A DNA stretch of 64,000 nucleotides from Bacillus sonorensis NBRC 101234 = KCTC 13918 (GTDB lineage Bacteria > Bacillota > Bacilli > Bacillales > Bacillaceae), in assembly GCF_001592005.1 (NCBI RefSeq), contig NZ_BCVZ01000001.1, positions 434,001 to 498,000 on the forward strand, written 5' to 3'. The position numbers were made by a program, and so were the translations under genes. Numbering within the stretch: position 1 is the stretch's first letter; each line of letters begins with the position of its first letter. Shown one piece after another: positions 1 through 7,909 of the stretch. The notes beneath the pieces were generated by a model. It was not told where the DNA came from. It was given only the letters and a program-made list of their open reading frames with translations, and made no database searches.

Positions 1-175
1 CTCCGCTCTCGACAACCGTCACCACCCCGTCGATCTCTTCAAGCGCTTCCTTGTCCGCCTTTGTGCGGTCCTTCAGCTGAAAGCGCAGCCTTGTTGCACA
101 ATGGACGAAAGAAACGATATTGTTTTCCCCTCCGATATGAGTCAAAATGTTGTTGGCTAATGACTGAAAATCCAT
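1..175 (-). CDS. bglP: PTS beta-glucoside transporter, EIIB start (partial, runs off the left edge)
   Basis: Only the first 58 codons are present; the rest lies beyond position 1. The N-terminus has the EIIB fold of the beta-glucoside (Bgl) PTS family, with the phosphorylatable cysteine at residue 26 in a VHCATRLRF context. In the family this cysteine passes phosphate to the incoming sugar. The start is the ATG at 175, behind a GGGGGA ribosome site. Upstream lie a LicT-type antiterminator/terminator and a cre-overlapped promoter, so transcription should need both substrate and absence of preferred sugars. This is a second Bgl-type permease, distinct from the complete one at 25875-27713. Substrate (salicin/arbutin, cellobiose or similar) cannot be told from this fragment. 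Confidence 0.85.
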   Translation of the reverse strand, partial: MDFQSLANNILTHIGGENNIVSFVHCATRLRFQLKDRTKADKEALEEIDGVVTVVESG

Positions 176-222
176 CCGTGTTCATCCCCCATCCCATTGG
201 AACCTATGTATCTATAGAAAAA

Positions 223-304
223 TAAAAAACCCAAATCACTATGAAAAGAGACTTGCTCCGTTCCATAGCAATTTAGGTTTTGCCTGCATCATCAGTAACA
301 ATCC
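223..304 (-). promoter_or_regulatory. LicT-type RNA antiterminator (RAT) overlapping an intrinsic terminator
   Basis: On the minus strand, the 32-nt RAT (304 to 273) reads GGATTGTTACTG at its start and ends GCAGGCAAAACCTAA, the form bound by LicT/SacY-type proteins. Its last six bases overlap the 5' arm (278-264) of a 15-bp terminator stem whose 3' arm is 243-229, followed by a T-rich tract. The two structures are mutually exclusive, as in the B. subtilis bglPH leader. It controls the partial bglP at 1-175. Confidence 0.92.
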
Positions 305-333
305 TAAAATAAATGGTGGTGTTGTTTATATTC

Positions 334-370
334 AAATTAGCATACATTCAACCAATTGTCAACGCTTTCA
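334..370 (-). promoter_or_regulatory. SigA promoter overlapped by a cre site (left bglP)
   Basis: On the minus strand, TGAAAGCGTTGACA (370-357) fits the CcpA-binding cre consensus fully. Its end contains the -35 hexamer TTGACA (362-357). A 17-nt spacer leads to a -10-like TAATTT (339-334). CcpA bound here would block RNA polymerase. The same 14-mer and geometry recur at 27972-27985. Confidence 0.85.
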
Positions 371-387
371 TTTTTTGAATATGACGT

Positions 388-1221
388 TCATGTTTGGTGA
401 ACAACCCTTTCAATATGAATGGTCAAGTACAGCAGTTCTTCGCTTGTCAGCTCCTGGCCGTACTCCTTTTGAATGTACTGCCTGATTTTATTTGTACATC
501 CATAGGCTTCCCGGTACTTATTTTTGACGGTATCAAATAGAAAGTCATCCTTGCTTTCCATATAGGACCCGCTGAACAGCCGCTGCGCGAAAAATTTCAA
601 ATGCGTAATAAACCGGTAATAATGGAGCGACTCTTCGTCAAAATCGATATGAAAGTGGTATTTCACGAGATTCAAGATCTCCTGCATCACTTTTGTGATA
701 TTGACGATGTTCGGCATTTCTTCATTCAGCTCGGCGTTTACGATATGAAGCGCGATAAAAGCGGCTTCATCTTCCGGCAGCTCAACACCCGTTTTATGTT
801 TAATCATGTCAAGCGCCTCTTTGCCGATGGAATACTCATCTCTGTAAAGGCGTTTCGTTTCCCAAAGCAACGCGTTTTTGATATCCAAGCCCTTTTTATG
901 CCTTTCAATGGCAAAATGGATATGATCGGTCAGCGACACATAAATGCTGTCATTCAGCTTTTTTCCAAGCCGCATTTTCGCAAAGCTGATAATTTCCTCA
1001 GATACCTCCATAAATTCGATCGGTATTTCATCCAAAAGCGTTTTAAATCTGTCGGAGATGTCTTTATTATCGAGCCTGAAAATTTTTTCAATCCTTGATT
1101 CATCGACCATTTCGCCCGGCTTTTTCTGAAAAGCGATTCCCCTGCCCATGACCACTAGTTCCTGACCCCGTTCGTTTAAAACACTGATCACATTATTGTT
1201 GATCACCTTGGCTATTTTCAC
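388..1221 (-). CDS. licT: LicT transcriptional antiterminator
   Basis: BglG/SacY-family antiterminator, 277 residues. The N-terminal ~55 residues form the CAT RNA-binding domain, followed by two PTS regulation domains. The four regulatory histidines fall at 100, 159, 207 and 269, the positions known for B. subtilis LicT: PRD1 is inhibited by phosphorylation by the Bgl permease and PRD2 is activated by HPr. The GTG at 1221 is the start: it is preceded by GGAGGG nine bases upstream and gives the family N-terminus MKIAKVINNN, whereas a longer reading to 1299 adds a non-homologous tail. It lies just upstream of the partial bglP and probably also controls the RAT at 27886-27915. Confidence 0.96.
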   Translation of the reverse strand: MKIAKVINNNVISVLNERGQELVVMGRGIAFQKKPGEMVDESRIEKIFRLDNKDISDRFKTLLDEIPIEFMEVSEEIISFAKMRLGKKLNDSIYVSLTDHIHFAIERHKKGLDIKNALLWETKRLYRDEYSIGKEALDMIKHKTGVELPEDEAAFIALHIVNAELNEEMPNIVNITKVMQEILNLVKYHFHIDFDEESLHYYRFITHLKFFAQRLFSGSYMESKDDFLFDTVKNKYREAYGCTNKIRQYIQKEYGQELTSEELLYLTIHIERVVHQT

Positions 1222-1290
1222 CCGTCGCACCCTCCGATTTTTTAAAATAAGGGAATGATATATATTTCTTTTTTCATAGGTTACACATTG

Positions 1291-1318
1291 ATTGTACAAC
1301 CTTTTTTGTCCGGGTCAA
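1291..1318 (-). promoter_or_regulatory. SigA promoter of licT
   Basis: Minus-strand TTGACC (1318-1313), a 16-nt spacer, and TACAAT (1296-1291). The predicted start near 1284 leaves a leader of about 60 nt before the GTG at 1221. No RAT or cre was seen in this leader, so licT appears to be expressed independently of its own target switch. Confidence 0.75.
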
Positions 1319-1373
1319 TATATTTAAGTCAATTGTTCCAGACTTTTCTATTCTTCCATTTGTCCAAAATACT

Positions 1374-1398
1374 AAAAAAGAGCCGTGAGCGGCTCTTA
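1374..1398 (-). terminator. Intrinsic terminator after ykoC
   Basis: Minus-strand hairpin with stem AAGAGCC/GGCTCTT followed by a T run, 30 nt beyond the ykoC stop. It ends the thiamine/HMP operon. Confidence 0.85.
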
Positions 1399-1426
1399 TA
1401 AATGTATATTTATTCCACAAACAAAG

Positions 1427-2164
1427 TTATGATGACGCGGCCAGGATTCCCAGCACAGCGATAAGCAATGCGAATCCATATATGATATCTTTTACTTCAA
1501 GCCGGGTCGTTTGATAATACGTCCGGTTCCTTGTACCTGTGAAACCGCGCGCTTCCATGGCAATCGCTATTCTTTCGGATTTGCGGATGCCTTGCGAAAA
1601 TAACGGCAAAGAATATCGGATAAAGGCCTTCCAGCTGTTTTTTTGTTTGTAGCCCCTGATTTTATGCGCAGCTTTCATCTGCGAAAGCTCCGATTGAAAC
1701 AGCGGAACAAACCGGAAGCCGGCCAACAGTCCATACGCCCATTTTGGCGACAGCCTGCATTGATGGATCAAGCTCATGATGAACTTTGTTAAATCTGTAG
1801 TGGATGTAAACAGAAGCCCGTAAGTGACAAATCCCAGCATCCGCAAAGCGATGGTCAGCCCATTTGTCAGACTCTCTGTCGTCACGTGAAACCAGGCCCA
1901 TTCCCAAAGCGTTTCCTCGCCTTTCCCAAAAGCGGCCATCATCCAACATACGAGAATGAAAAAAATAAAATAAGGCAAAAGACGCTTCAGCAGATATGCT
2001 AGTGTCCAGCCGCCGAACACGATTCCGATAAAAACCGCGAGGAGCCAAATGAAAAAGGTCGCTTCCGGATTTGATACAGCCATTAACATACACATGACCA
2101 AGAGATGGGTAAAGAGCTTTCCGGCGGGATTCAATGTTGAAAGGTATGAATGATTGCTTTTCAT
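1427..2164 (-). CDS. ykoC: ECF transporter transmembrane (EcfT) subunit YkoC
   Basis: Energy-coupling-factor T component of 245 residues that joins the two ATPase domains to the substrate-binding S component. Hydrophobic helices fill the first ~140 residues and the far C-terminus. The cytoplasmic coupling region near residues 160-205 has the paired basic/Ala-Arg-Gly motifs typical of EcfT (for example AMEARGF). The ATG start overlaps the ykoD stop as ATGA, so translation is likely coupled. It is the last gene of the TPP-riboswitch operon tenA-ykoE-ykoD-ykoC and shares that operon's regulation. In B. subtilis the equivalent ykoFEDC is assigned to thiamine/hydroxymethylpyrimidine uptake. Confidence 0.92.
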   Translation of the reverse strand: MKSNHSYLSTLNPAGKLFTHLLVMCMLMAVSNPEATFFIWLLAVFIGIVFGGWTLAYLLKRLLPYFIFFILVCWMMAAFGKGEETLWEWAWFHVTTESLTNGLTIALRMLGFVTYGLLFTSTTDLTKFIMSLIHQCRLSPKWAYGLLAGFRFVPLFQSELSQMKAAHKIRGYKQKNSWKAFIRYSLPLFSQGIRKSERIAIAMEARGFTGTRNRTYYQTTRLEVKDIIYGFALLIAVLGILAASS

Positions 2165-3750
2165 ACAAGCACCTTCTTTTTTCTGGCATGCATCAGCTCA
2201 TAGTGAAGCGGCGGAATGATGGAGAACTGCCGGACAAGGCGTTCATCGGAAAATAACCGGTACGGCGTTCCTTGATATGCTGCTTTTCCATGATGAAACA
2301 CGATGACCTGATCAGAATGCTGATCAACAATATCCATATCATGGGTAACCATGATGATGGTCGTCCCCCGTTCCTGCCGCTCTTTTAACCGTTTGATCAG
2401 CTCACCGGCGGTTTTTTGATCCTGGCCGAATGTCGGTTCATCCAGCAAAAGCACATCCTGATCAAACAAAAGCATCGTCGCCACGCTCAGGCGCCGTTTC
2501 TGCCCGAGGCTTAATGTAAAAGGGTGGACCTTGGCGTGGGAGGCAAGGCCGAATTCAGTTAGCAGCTCCGACGTTTTTCTCTTGATTTGTTCTTCCGGCC
2601 AATGTCTCTGTCTCGCGCCGAACGCGATTTCCTCAAAGACCGTATCCTGAATAAATTGAAGTTCCGGATTTTGAAAAACAAAGCCCGCTTTGTCATACAG
2701 CGCCTTGTCAGACCATTTTTTCAGCTCGCGGTCCTCCACATAAATCCGGCCTTTTTTCACGGCTTCTAAGCGAATCAAGCTTTTTAGAAAAGTGCTTTTT
2801 CCGCTGCCGTTCTTTCCGATGACTGATACCCACGCGCCTTTTTGAATCTGAAGATTGATGCCGTCTGCGACGGTTTTTTTGCGATAGCCGATCGCGGCAT
2901 CTTCAGTGCGGATCAACGGCCCGCTGTCCGGGGTCCCGTTTTTTTCCGACAGCTCTTTTATTTTCAGTTTGGCAGAGAGCTTGGCGGCAAGCGGGTGGTT
3001 CTCATCTTCAACGACTTCTTCCCATACCGCCGGATAAAGCTTCGGCTGCCAAATGCCGGCCTCTTTCATTTGCCGCTGAAAACGCCGGAGGATATCCTCC
3101 GGTATTCCATCACCGATGATTCGGCCGTTTTCGCTTAAAAGGATGACGCGGTCCATCCATTCGATGCAGCCGTCCAATACATGCTCGACAAACACCATCG
3201 TCTGCCCGGTTGTTTCAGAGACGTCTTTCAATAGGGCAAATATGTCTTTCCGGCTTGCCGGATCAAGCTGTGCAGTCGGCTCGTCAAAAAACAGCACCTC
3301 CGGTTCAAGCGCCAAAAGGCAAGCTAGAGCAAGCCGCTGCTTCATGCCGCCTGACAATGCCTCAATCGGCGTTTTCTTGTCGATATTCAGCCCGACCTGC
3401 TCCATGAATGAGGAGATCATCTGATCCATTTCCTCGCGGGGAATACAGCGGTTCTCAAGACTGAAGGCAATTTCTTCATCGACATGAAGCATGCAAAACT
3501 GCGAATCCGGATCCTGAAACATCACGCCCGTACTCTTCCTGCGATTTACCTCGCCGCTGACTTCAGCTTCAATGTGATCGGGAATAATGCCGGAAAGCGC
3601 CGAAATCAACGTTGATTTTCCGCTTCCGCTCGGCCCGAGAATCAACACTTTCTCCCCTTTATCAATCGATAAGCTCACACGGTCCAAGATCGTTTCTGAA
3701 CGGTGGTAAAAGCGTACGGAAAGATTACTGCATCCTAGATATGAATTCAT
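2161..3750 (-). CDS. ykoD: ECF transporter fused double ATPase YkoD
   Basis: Two ABC ATPase domains in one chain of 529 residues, as in B. subtilis YkoD. The first half has Walker A GPSGSGKST, signature LSGGMKQR and Walker B VLFFDEPT; the second has GKNGSGKST, a variant signature LSLGQKRRL and VLLLDEPT. Both therefore look able to hydrolyse ATP. The ATG at 3750 is preferred because the AAAAAGG ribosome site would touch the ATG at 3759. The gene overlaps ykoE upstream and ykoC downstream. It powers the thiamine/HMP ECF importer with YkoE and YkoC. Confidence 0.94.
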   Translation of the reverse strand: MNSYLGCSNLSVRFYHRSETILDRVSLSIDKGEKVLILGPSGSGKSTLISALSGIIPDHIEAEVSGEVNRRKSTGVMFQDPDSQFCMLHVDEEIAFSLENRCIPREEMDQMISSFMEQVGLNIDKKTPIEALSGGMKQRLALACLLALEPEVLFFDEPTAQLDPASRKDIFALLKDVSETTGQTMVFVEHVLDGCIEWMDRVILLSENGRIIGDGIPEDILRRFQRQMKEAGIWQPKLYPAVWEEVVEDENHPLAAKLSAKLKIKELSEKNGTPDSGPLIRTEDAAIGYRKKTVADGINLQIQKGAWVSVIGKNGSGKSTFLKSLIRLEAVKKGRIYVEDRELKKWSDKALYDKAGFVFQNPELQFIQDTVFEEIAFGARQRHWPEEQIKRKTSELLTEFGLASHAKVHPFTLSLGQKRRLSVATMLLFDQDVLLLDEPTFGQDQKTAGELIKRLKERQERGTTIIMVTHDMDIVDQHSDQVIVFHHGKAAYQGTPYRLFSDERLVRQFSIIPPLHYELMHARKKKVLV

Positions 3751-4324
3751 TTGATTCATCCTTTTTCCGATGTTCCTTCATCATGTCATACTGGTCAAGA
3801 ACTCCTGTTTTCGCAAGCGCCCCGACCACCGCTTTGGCAAGCCAGCCGCCCAGGATCATTCCGCTGATGACTTGAATGACAAATGTGAGAATCAGCGTTT
3901 GCGTGGTGTAGTAGCCAAAACCGTTTGCCATCAGACTGTAAGCCATGCTGCCACACGCCGCGAGCGCTCCGGAAAGCATGAGTGTAAACAAGTTATAGCG
4001 CTTATAGCGAAAGATGGCAAAAGCGATTTCCGCCCCGGCCCCCTGAAACACGCCGATTAACAACGCCGATAACCCGAAATGGCTGCCTGTCAGCAGTTCA
4101 ACCGACGCCGCTGCCGTCTCGGCAATCAGCGCCGCTCCCGGTTTGCGGATGATATAGGCAACGATCGGGCTGGCAATCACCCATATGCCAAACATAAAGT
4201 TTGCCCCCACAGGCCCGACAATCGCCGAGACCGGAATCCACAGCGTAGACCAGCCTAAATAAATGACACCGCAAGCGACCGACAATATAACCGTCATCAC
4301 CACTTCTTTTATATTCCAGTTCAT
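3725..4324 (-). CDS. ykoE: ECF transporter substrate-specific (S) component YkoE
   Basis: Very hydrophobic 199-residue protein with about five to six membrane helices, matching the YkoE family of S components for thiamine or its pyrimidine precursor. Aromatic residues (Trp, Tyr) early in the chain are typical of thiamine-type binding pockets. The start ATG overlaps the tenA stop (ATGA), and its 3' end overlaps ykoD. The riboswitch upstream supports a thiamine-related ligand. B. subtilis has a soluble YkoF in the equivalent operon; no ykoF is seen here, and tenA takes the operon's first position. Confidence 0.93.
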   Translation of the reverse strand: MNWNIKEVVMTVILSVACGVIYLGWSTLWIPVSAIVGPVGANFMFGIWVIASPIVAYIIRKPGAALIAETAAASVELLTGSHFGLSALLIGVFQGAGAEIAFAIFRYKRYNLFTLMLSGALAACGSMAYSLMANGFGYYTTQTLILTFVIQVISGMILGGWLAKAVVGALAKTGVLDQYDMMKEHRKKDESNEFISRMQ

Positions 4325-5007
4325 CGTCTCACCGACTCCATTTCAACCGGCCAGTCTTCAACTGTATAGGCCATCTCCCAAAACTGATATTCGAGCTGGC
4401 AGCTTAACAAAAAGAGCTCCTTCATGTTCTCTTTTTCTGTCTGGCGGGCCTCTTTCGCCCATTCATCCAAACGGGCGCAAAATGCCGTCGTGATTGAATC
4501 GGTTCTGTCTCCGTAAAAATGGATCCAGTCATAAAATGGATGCGACGGATCAGGCTGCACCTCTTTCAGCAACTTTTTGCCGATTTCCCAATATGTCCAC
4601 GGACACGGAAGCAAAACGGCTAAAATGTCTCCGAGCGTGCCTTCGTGCGCCGCCGTCAGCATATGACGGATATAATGATGGGCCGATGGTGCAAGGGGAT
4701 AGCCTTGCAGCTCTTCATATGCCACGCCTGCAACCCGGCAAAGATTGTTGTGAGGATGCACCTCGCTGTTCAATACAAAAGAAATCTGCTGATGGAACAG
4801 CTCCATGTCTTCGCGGTTTTGGCATTTGGAAATCGCGATTCCATAGATTTGAACAAAGGAATTCAAATACTCAAAATCCTGTTTAACATAATGGATCAGC
4901 TGCTCCTTTTTCAGATCGCCTGACGCCAGGCCTTTTACGAAAGGATGCTGAAAAATTGCTTCAAAGATAGGATCTGCCTCACGGCGAAGTTCTGCTGAAA
5001 AACTCAT
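4321..5007 (-). CDS. tenA: Thiaminase II / aminopyrimidine aminohydrolase TenA
   Basis: 228 residues, the usual TenA length. The catalytic set known from B. subtilis TenA is present: Asp44, Tyr112, nucleophile Cys135 (in LPCPWTYWEIG) and a C-terminal Glu near 206. The family hydrolyses amino-HMP, a thiamine breakdown product, to HMP for salvage. It starts at an ATG with a strong GGAGG site and directly follows the TPP riboswitch. Co-transcription with the ECF importer suggests import of a pyrimidine salvage product followed by hydrolysis. This copy may be additional to a tenA in the main thiamine operon, which is outside the window. Confidence 0.93.
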   Translation of the reverse strand: MSFSAELRREADPIFEAIFQHPFVKGLASGDLKKEQLIHYVKQDFEYLNSFVQIYGIAISKCQNREDMELFHQQISFVLNSEVHPHNNLCRVAGVAYEELQGYPLAPSAHHYIRHMLTAAHEGTLGDILAVLLPCPWTYWEIGKKLLKEVQPDPSHPFYDWIHFYGDRTDSITTAFCARLDEWAKEARQTEKENMKELFLLSCQLEYQFWEMAYTVEDWPVEMESVRR

Positions 5008-5068
5008 TATCGATAGCCTCCTTCATTCTGATAGGGGAAGGCACAAGGGGGAAAGCGGCCTCTTATAC

Positions 5069-5097
5069 AAAAAAGCCGCCCCAAAATGGAGCGGCTT
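5069..5097 (-). terminator. Riboswitch-controlled terminator
   Basis: Minus-strand stem AAGCCGCTCC/GGGGCGGCTT followed by six T residues, about 30 nt downstream of the TPP aptamer and about 60 nt before tenA. It is the expression platform that stops transcription when TPP is bound. Confidence 0.85.
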
Positions 5098-5123
5098 GCA
5101 TGATGAACTCATAAAGAAACCGA

Positions 5124-5216
5124 CTCCACTTCCCTACGCTAGTATGAACTAGATCAGGTTCGAAGGGTCCAAGATCACCTCTTGTCTCAGCCAGCTTTAT
5201 GGCTCCCCTAGTGGAC
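5124..5216 (-). promoter_or_regulatory. TPP riboswitch (THI box)
   Basis: Read on the minus strand, the leader contains the conserved THI-box blocks in order: AGGGGAGCC, GCTGAGA, GGACCC, CCTGATCTAGTT and CTAGCGTAGGGAAG, closed by a CCACT/AGTGG P1 helix. It is followed by an intrinsic terminator and tenA-ykoEDC, so TPP should repress the operon by termination. Confidence 0.96.
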
Positions 5217-5236
5217 TTCCTATTACATTAACTTTT

Positions 5237-5265
5237 ACTCTACACATCAATGAACATCATGTCAA
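5237..5265 (-). promoter_or_regulatory. SigA promoter of the tenA-ykoEDC operon
   Basis: Minus-strand TTGACA (5265-5260), 17-nt spacer, TAGAGT (5242-5237). Transcription would begin near 5230, just ahead of the riboswitch aptamer. Confidence 0.85.
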
Positions 5266-5340
5266 CCTTGCTTTCTTTAAGCCTGGGCACATGAAGTTTT
5301 AAAGAAGTTTGCGATTTTTGTATAAAAATTATAAATTTTC

Positions 5341-5366
5341 TGAAACCTTTTGGGCGCTTATCCGTC
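5341..5366 (+). promoter_or_regulatory. ECF-sigma-type promoter (SigM/SigW-like)
   Basis: TGAAAC (5341-5346), exactly 16 nt, then CGTC (5363-5366). This fits the extracytoplasmic-function sigma consensus of Bacillus, with CGTC favouring SigM/SigX-like over SigW. The predicted start is about 20 nt before the ribosome site of the small ORF at 5406. Confidence 0.65.
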
Positions 5367-5405
5367 TAATATATAGAAAACAAATTTTATTTGGAGGGGA
5401 TCGAT

Positions 5406-5564
5406 ATGATGATGTTTATCTTGATTTTGACACTGGCTGTGTATTTGTTCTACTCTTTCAGCAAAGACAACCGCCCGGCAAAGAAAAGCGGCAAAGCTCA
5501 TCAGAAACTGGTTGTACTTCGGGAACATCCTTTGACTGCCCCTTCCAATGATACCAACTGTTAA
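5406..5564 (+). CDS. Small membrane peptide, 52 residues, function unknown
   Basis: Small ORF with a GGAGGGG ribosome site (5393-5399) seven bases before the ATG, an ECF-sigma-like promoter upstream and a strong terminator 30 nt downstream, making a complete single-gene unit. The first ~18 residues (MMMFILILTLAVYLFYS) form one hydrophobic segment, followed by a basic, hydrophilic tail. I do not recognise a family. Size, topology and likely promoter class suggest a small envelope-stress-linked membrane protein, which is inference only. Confidence 0.7.
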   Translation: MMMFILILTLAVYLFYSFSKDNRPAKKSGKAHQKLVVLREHPLTAPSNDTNC

Positions 5565-5592
5565 ATGCCACTCCAATCTGAGTGTTAAATCG

Positions 5593-5641
5593 AACTGCAC
5601 TCCAATCGTTAGAGACCTTCTAAGCGGGAGTGCAGTTTTTT
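5593..5641 (+). terminator. Intrinsic terminator after the small membrane peptide
   Basis: Long stem AACTGCACTCC/GGAGTGCAGTT with an inner stem CGTTAGA/TTCTAAGCG and a T run. It insulates the small gene. The next 267 bases (5642-5908) hold no gene I can support. Confidence 0.85.
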
Positions 5642-5908
5642 ACCGCTAAATTTGAATGTTGAAGGGATTCATGCGACGGTGTCTTGCCATGCGCCATTCA
5701 TGTATAGATTCGTAGATATCAATATCTCGGAGGGATGCTGCAACAATAGCCTAGAGGTAATCTATCCGTGAAACAGCCGCCATCTTCAATGTTCGCAACC
5801 TTATCTCTCGCTCTGCGGAAGAAAACTGTTAAAAAAGGGCGGCTCCGATGATGAGGAAGAGAGTTTTCCATGCTCCTGAGCAAAAAGATGATGATCATCT
5901 GTTCGGAT

Positions 5909-6658
5909 TCATTTTATCATTTTGGCATATTTGCTATAATACGCCTCTACATGCGGATTAATATGATTGTCAGTAATAATGCCTGTTATGTCTTTCACAT
6001 CATAAAAGGTAAAAAAGGCCTCTATGGTAAATTTCGTACTATCAGCAAGGATATAACGTTCAATTGCATTATTTAGCACGATTTGCAAACCATAGCCTTC
6101 CTCTTCATTAGCTGTGGTTATATTTGTACCGGAAATCCCATTCGTACCAATAAAAGCCTTTTTTACTTTAATATCAGTTAATAATCTGTTCGCAAAGTAC
6201 CCATAAAAAGTTCCGGTTTTTTTTCGATAACGACCGCCAGTTAAAATAATATCGATGTTCGGCATGTTTTGAACACGTTGGAACACATTGATCGAATTCG
6301 TTACAACATTCACATGCTTATCACCCAAATAATCAAAGATAAAATCACTGGTCGTACCAGAACCGATAAAAACGGTATCATAATCAGAGATTATATCCGC
6401 ACAAATCTTGCCGATATGTTTTTTCAATTCAACATTAATGTCTCGTTTTTGATGATGCGATAATTCTATGTAATGGGAATCTCTTTTTTTGGCGCCGCCG
6501 TGAACACGGACGAGCAGCCCTTCGTTTTCCAACGCTTGCAAATCTCTGCGGATGGTCATTTCTGTTACATCAAGTTGTTTTGCCAGTTCTGCAACTTCCA
6601 CTGTCTGATTTTTATCCAGCATTGAAAGAATGGCCCGATATCTCTCTTCTTTAATCAT
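5909..6658 (-). CDS. DeoR-family sugar-phosphate-responsive repressor (paralogue 1)
   Basis: 249 residues. An N-terminal winged helix with the DeoR-type recognition element (VTEMTIRRDLQALENEGLL, residues ~30-48) precedes a ribose-isomerase-like ligand domain with the SGTTSDF and GTNGIS motifs that bind phosphosugars. The ATG at 6658, behind AAGGAG, matches the start of the second paralogue at 10207; a longer reading to 6700 is not supported. The two proteins are the same length and roughly half identical by eye. It lies downstream of lacD but behind a terminator and has its own promoter. It is probably a LacR-like repressor of this locus. Confidence 0.88.
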   Translation of the reverse strand: MIKEERYRAILSMLDKNQTVEVAELAKQLDVTEMTIRRDLQALENEGLLVRVHGGAKKRDSHYIELSHHQKRDINVELKKHIGKICADIISDYDTVFIGSGTTSDFIFDYLGDKHVNVVTNSINVFQRVQNMPNIDIILTGGRYRKKTGTFYGYFANRLLTDIKVKKAFIGTNGISGTNITTANEEEGYGLQIVLNNAIERYILADSTKFTIEAFFTFYDVKDITGIITDNHINPHVEAYYSKYAKMIK

Positions 6659-6691
6659 TTTGACTCCTTCATTACTGACTTTATTACTTGC

Positions 6692-6720
6692 AATGTACAT
6701 AAATTATTTAGCAATGTCAA
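6692..6720 (-). promoter_or_regulatory. SigA promoter of the DeoR-family gene at 5909-6658
   Basis: Minus-strand TTGACA (6720-6715), 17-nt spacer, TACATT (6697-6692), about 30 nt before the start codon. Confidence 0.75.
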
Positions 6721-6840
6721 CCTATGGGAATCGCTCGAAACATTAGGTCTAACGCTTGCTTGCTAGCTCTTGGCAGCTCCTTTAAAATCGTTTGTTTCAC
6801 CAAATGAATATGTTTTCCCATTAGGCAAATTAAATAATTA

Positions 6841-6876
6841 AAAAGCACATATCCCCTGCAGAGGTTCATGTGCTTT
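6841..6876 (-). terminator. Intrinsic terminator of the lacABCD operon
   Basis: Minus-strand stem AAAAGCACAT/ATGTGCTTTT with an inner CCTCTGCAGGGG fold, followed by T residues, about 35 nt after the lacD stop. Confidence 0.85.
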
Positions 6877-6910
6877 TACCGATCACTATGTTGCACTCAT
6901 TTTCCCAATC

Positions 6911-7909
6911 TTAAACTGAGACTCGGGACCACCAAGGCGTCGCTGTTTCTCTTAATACCTTATTCAGGTTGACAATATTTTGGCGGCCTGTCGTTCTAAG
7001 CCATGCCGCCGCTTTTTCCTCGCCGGATTCAGCAAATGGCTCAACACCGTTTTTCCATGTGGCCCGTCCGCACAAAACGCCATTAAATTCCGAACCTGCT
7101 TCTTTGGCGAATTTAAGCGTTTCTTGGAATAACTCCGCAGAAACACCAGCGCTCAAAAAGATGAACGGGAGAGTCGATGCATCTGATTGCTCTTTAAAAT
7201 AGCGTTTTGCTTCAGCTTGGCTATAGACAGGCTTACCGCTAGAGAAACCTTCAACAAATTTCATATTTACAGGTGCTTCCACCTTCAAAACGTCTACGGC
7301 ATAATACGGTTTAATAAATTCGCGGACTGCCTGATTGACTTTATGCGGTTTTACTTTTGCATAATCTGCACCATTTACATCATTGTTGTTTGCATCGTAA
7401 GAAACAATCTCCAAGAAAAACGGTACATCTTCTGCTGCACATTCGGAACCGACGCGTTCAACAAACGCATGTTTTTGGCCATTAATTTCAGCGGATTCGT
7501 CTACATCGTAGTAAAGAAGCAATTTAACGGCATCCGCTCCTTTTTCTTTCAACCGTTTAACCGACCAGTTTGGAAGAAGGTCCGGAAGGCGTCCCCGGTT
7601 CGTCGCGTCATAGCCTGTTTTTTCATAAGCCACAAGCAAACCGGCACTCGCTTCCCGGCTTTCAGCGGCCGGCCAGCCGAATTCCGGGTCCAGCAGAATG
7701 GAAGAAACATATGGTGTCAGTTCTTTTGAAACGAGCAATTTAAACTTTTCCAAGCTGGATGGGTCCAGATCTTTTTTGCTATAGGCAGCCATCATTTTTT
7801 GCAGCGATCCGCGTTGGTCAATTGCCAATGCGCCAATAATTCCATGTTCATTAGAAAGTTTTTTTAATCCTTCATGTTTGCCCTTTGATATCTTTACCAC
7901 ATCATTCAC
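6911..7909 (-). CDS. lacD: Tagatose 1,6-diphosphate aldolase LacD
   Basis: 332 residues, normal length for the LacD family of class I (Schiff-base) aldolases. It cleaves tagatose-1,6-bisphosphate to dihydroxyacetone-phosphate and glyceraldehyde-3-phosphate. Recognisable family segments are [11 protein letters not shown] near residue 26, [11 protein letters not shown] near 76, VLKVEAPVN near 210 (probably holding the catalytic lysine) and [10 protein letters not shown] near 275. It overlaps lacC (stop/start ATGA), so translation is coupled. It is the last gene of lacABCD and feeds the pathway into glycolysis. Confidence 0.96.
   Translation of the reverse strand: MNDVVKISKGKHEGLKKLSNEHGIIGALAIDQRGSLQKMMAAYSKKDLDPSSLEKFKLLVSKELTPYVSSILLDPEFGWPAAESREASAGLLVAYEKTGYDATNRGRLPDLLPNWSVKRLKEKGADAVKLLLYYDVDESAEINGQKHAFVERVGSECAAEDVPFFLEIVSYDANNNDVNGADYAKVKPHKVNQAVREFIKPYYAVDVLKVEAPVNMKFVEGFSSGKPVYSQAEAKRYFKEQSDASTLPFIFLSAGVSAELFQETLKFAKEAGSEFNGVLCGRATWKNGVEPFAESGEEKAAAWLRTTGRQNIVNLNKVLRETATPWWSRVSV

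Noticed and set aside
601-1098. 165-codon plus-strand ORF opposite licT
   Set aside because: Antisense shadow of a well-conserved licT with no ribosome site or plausible product.
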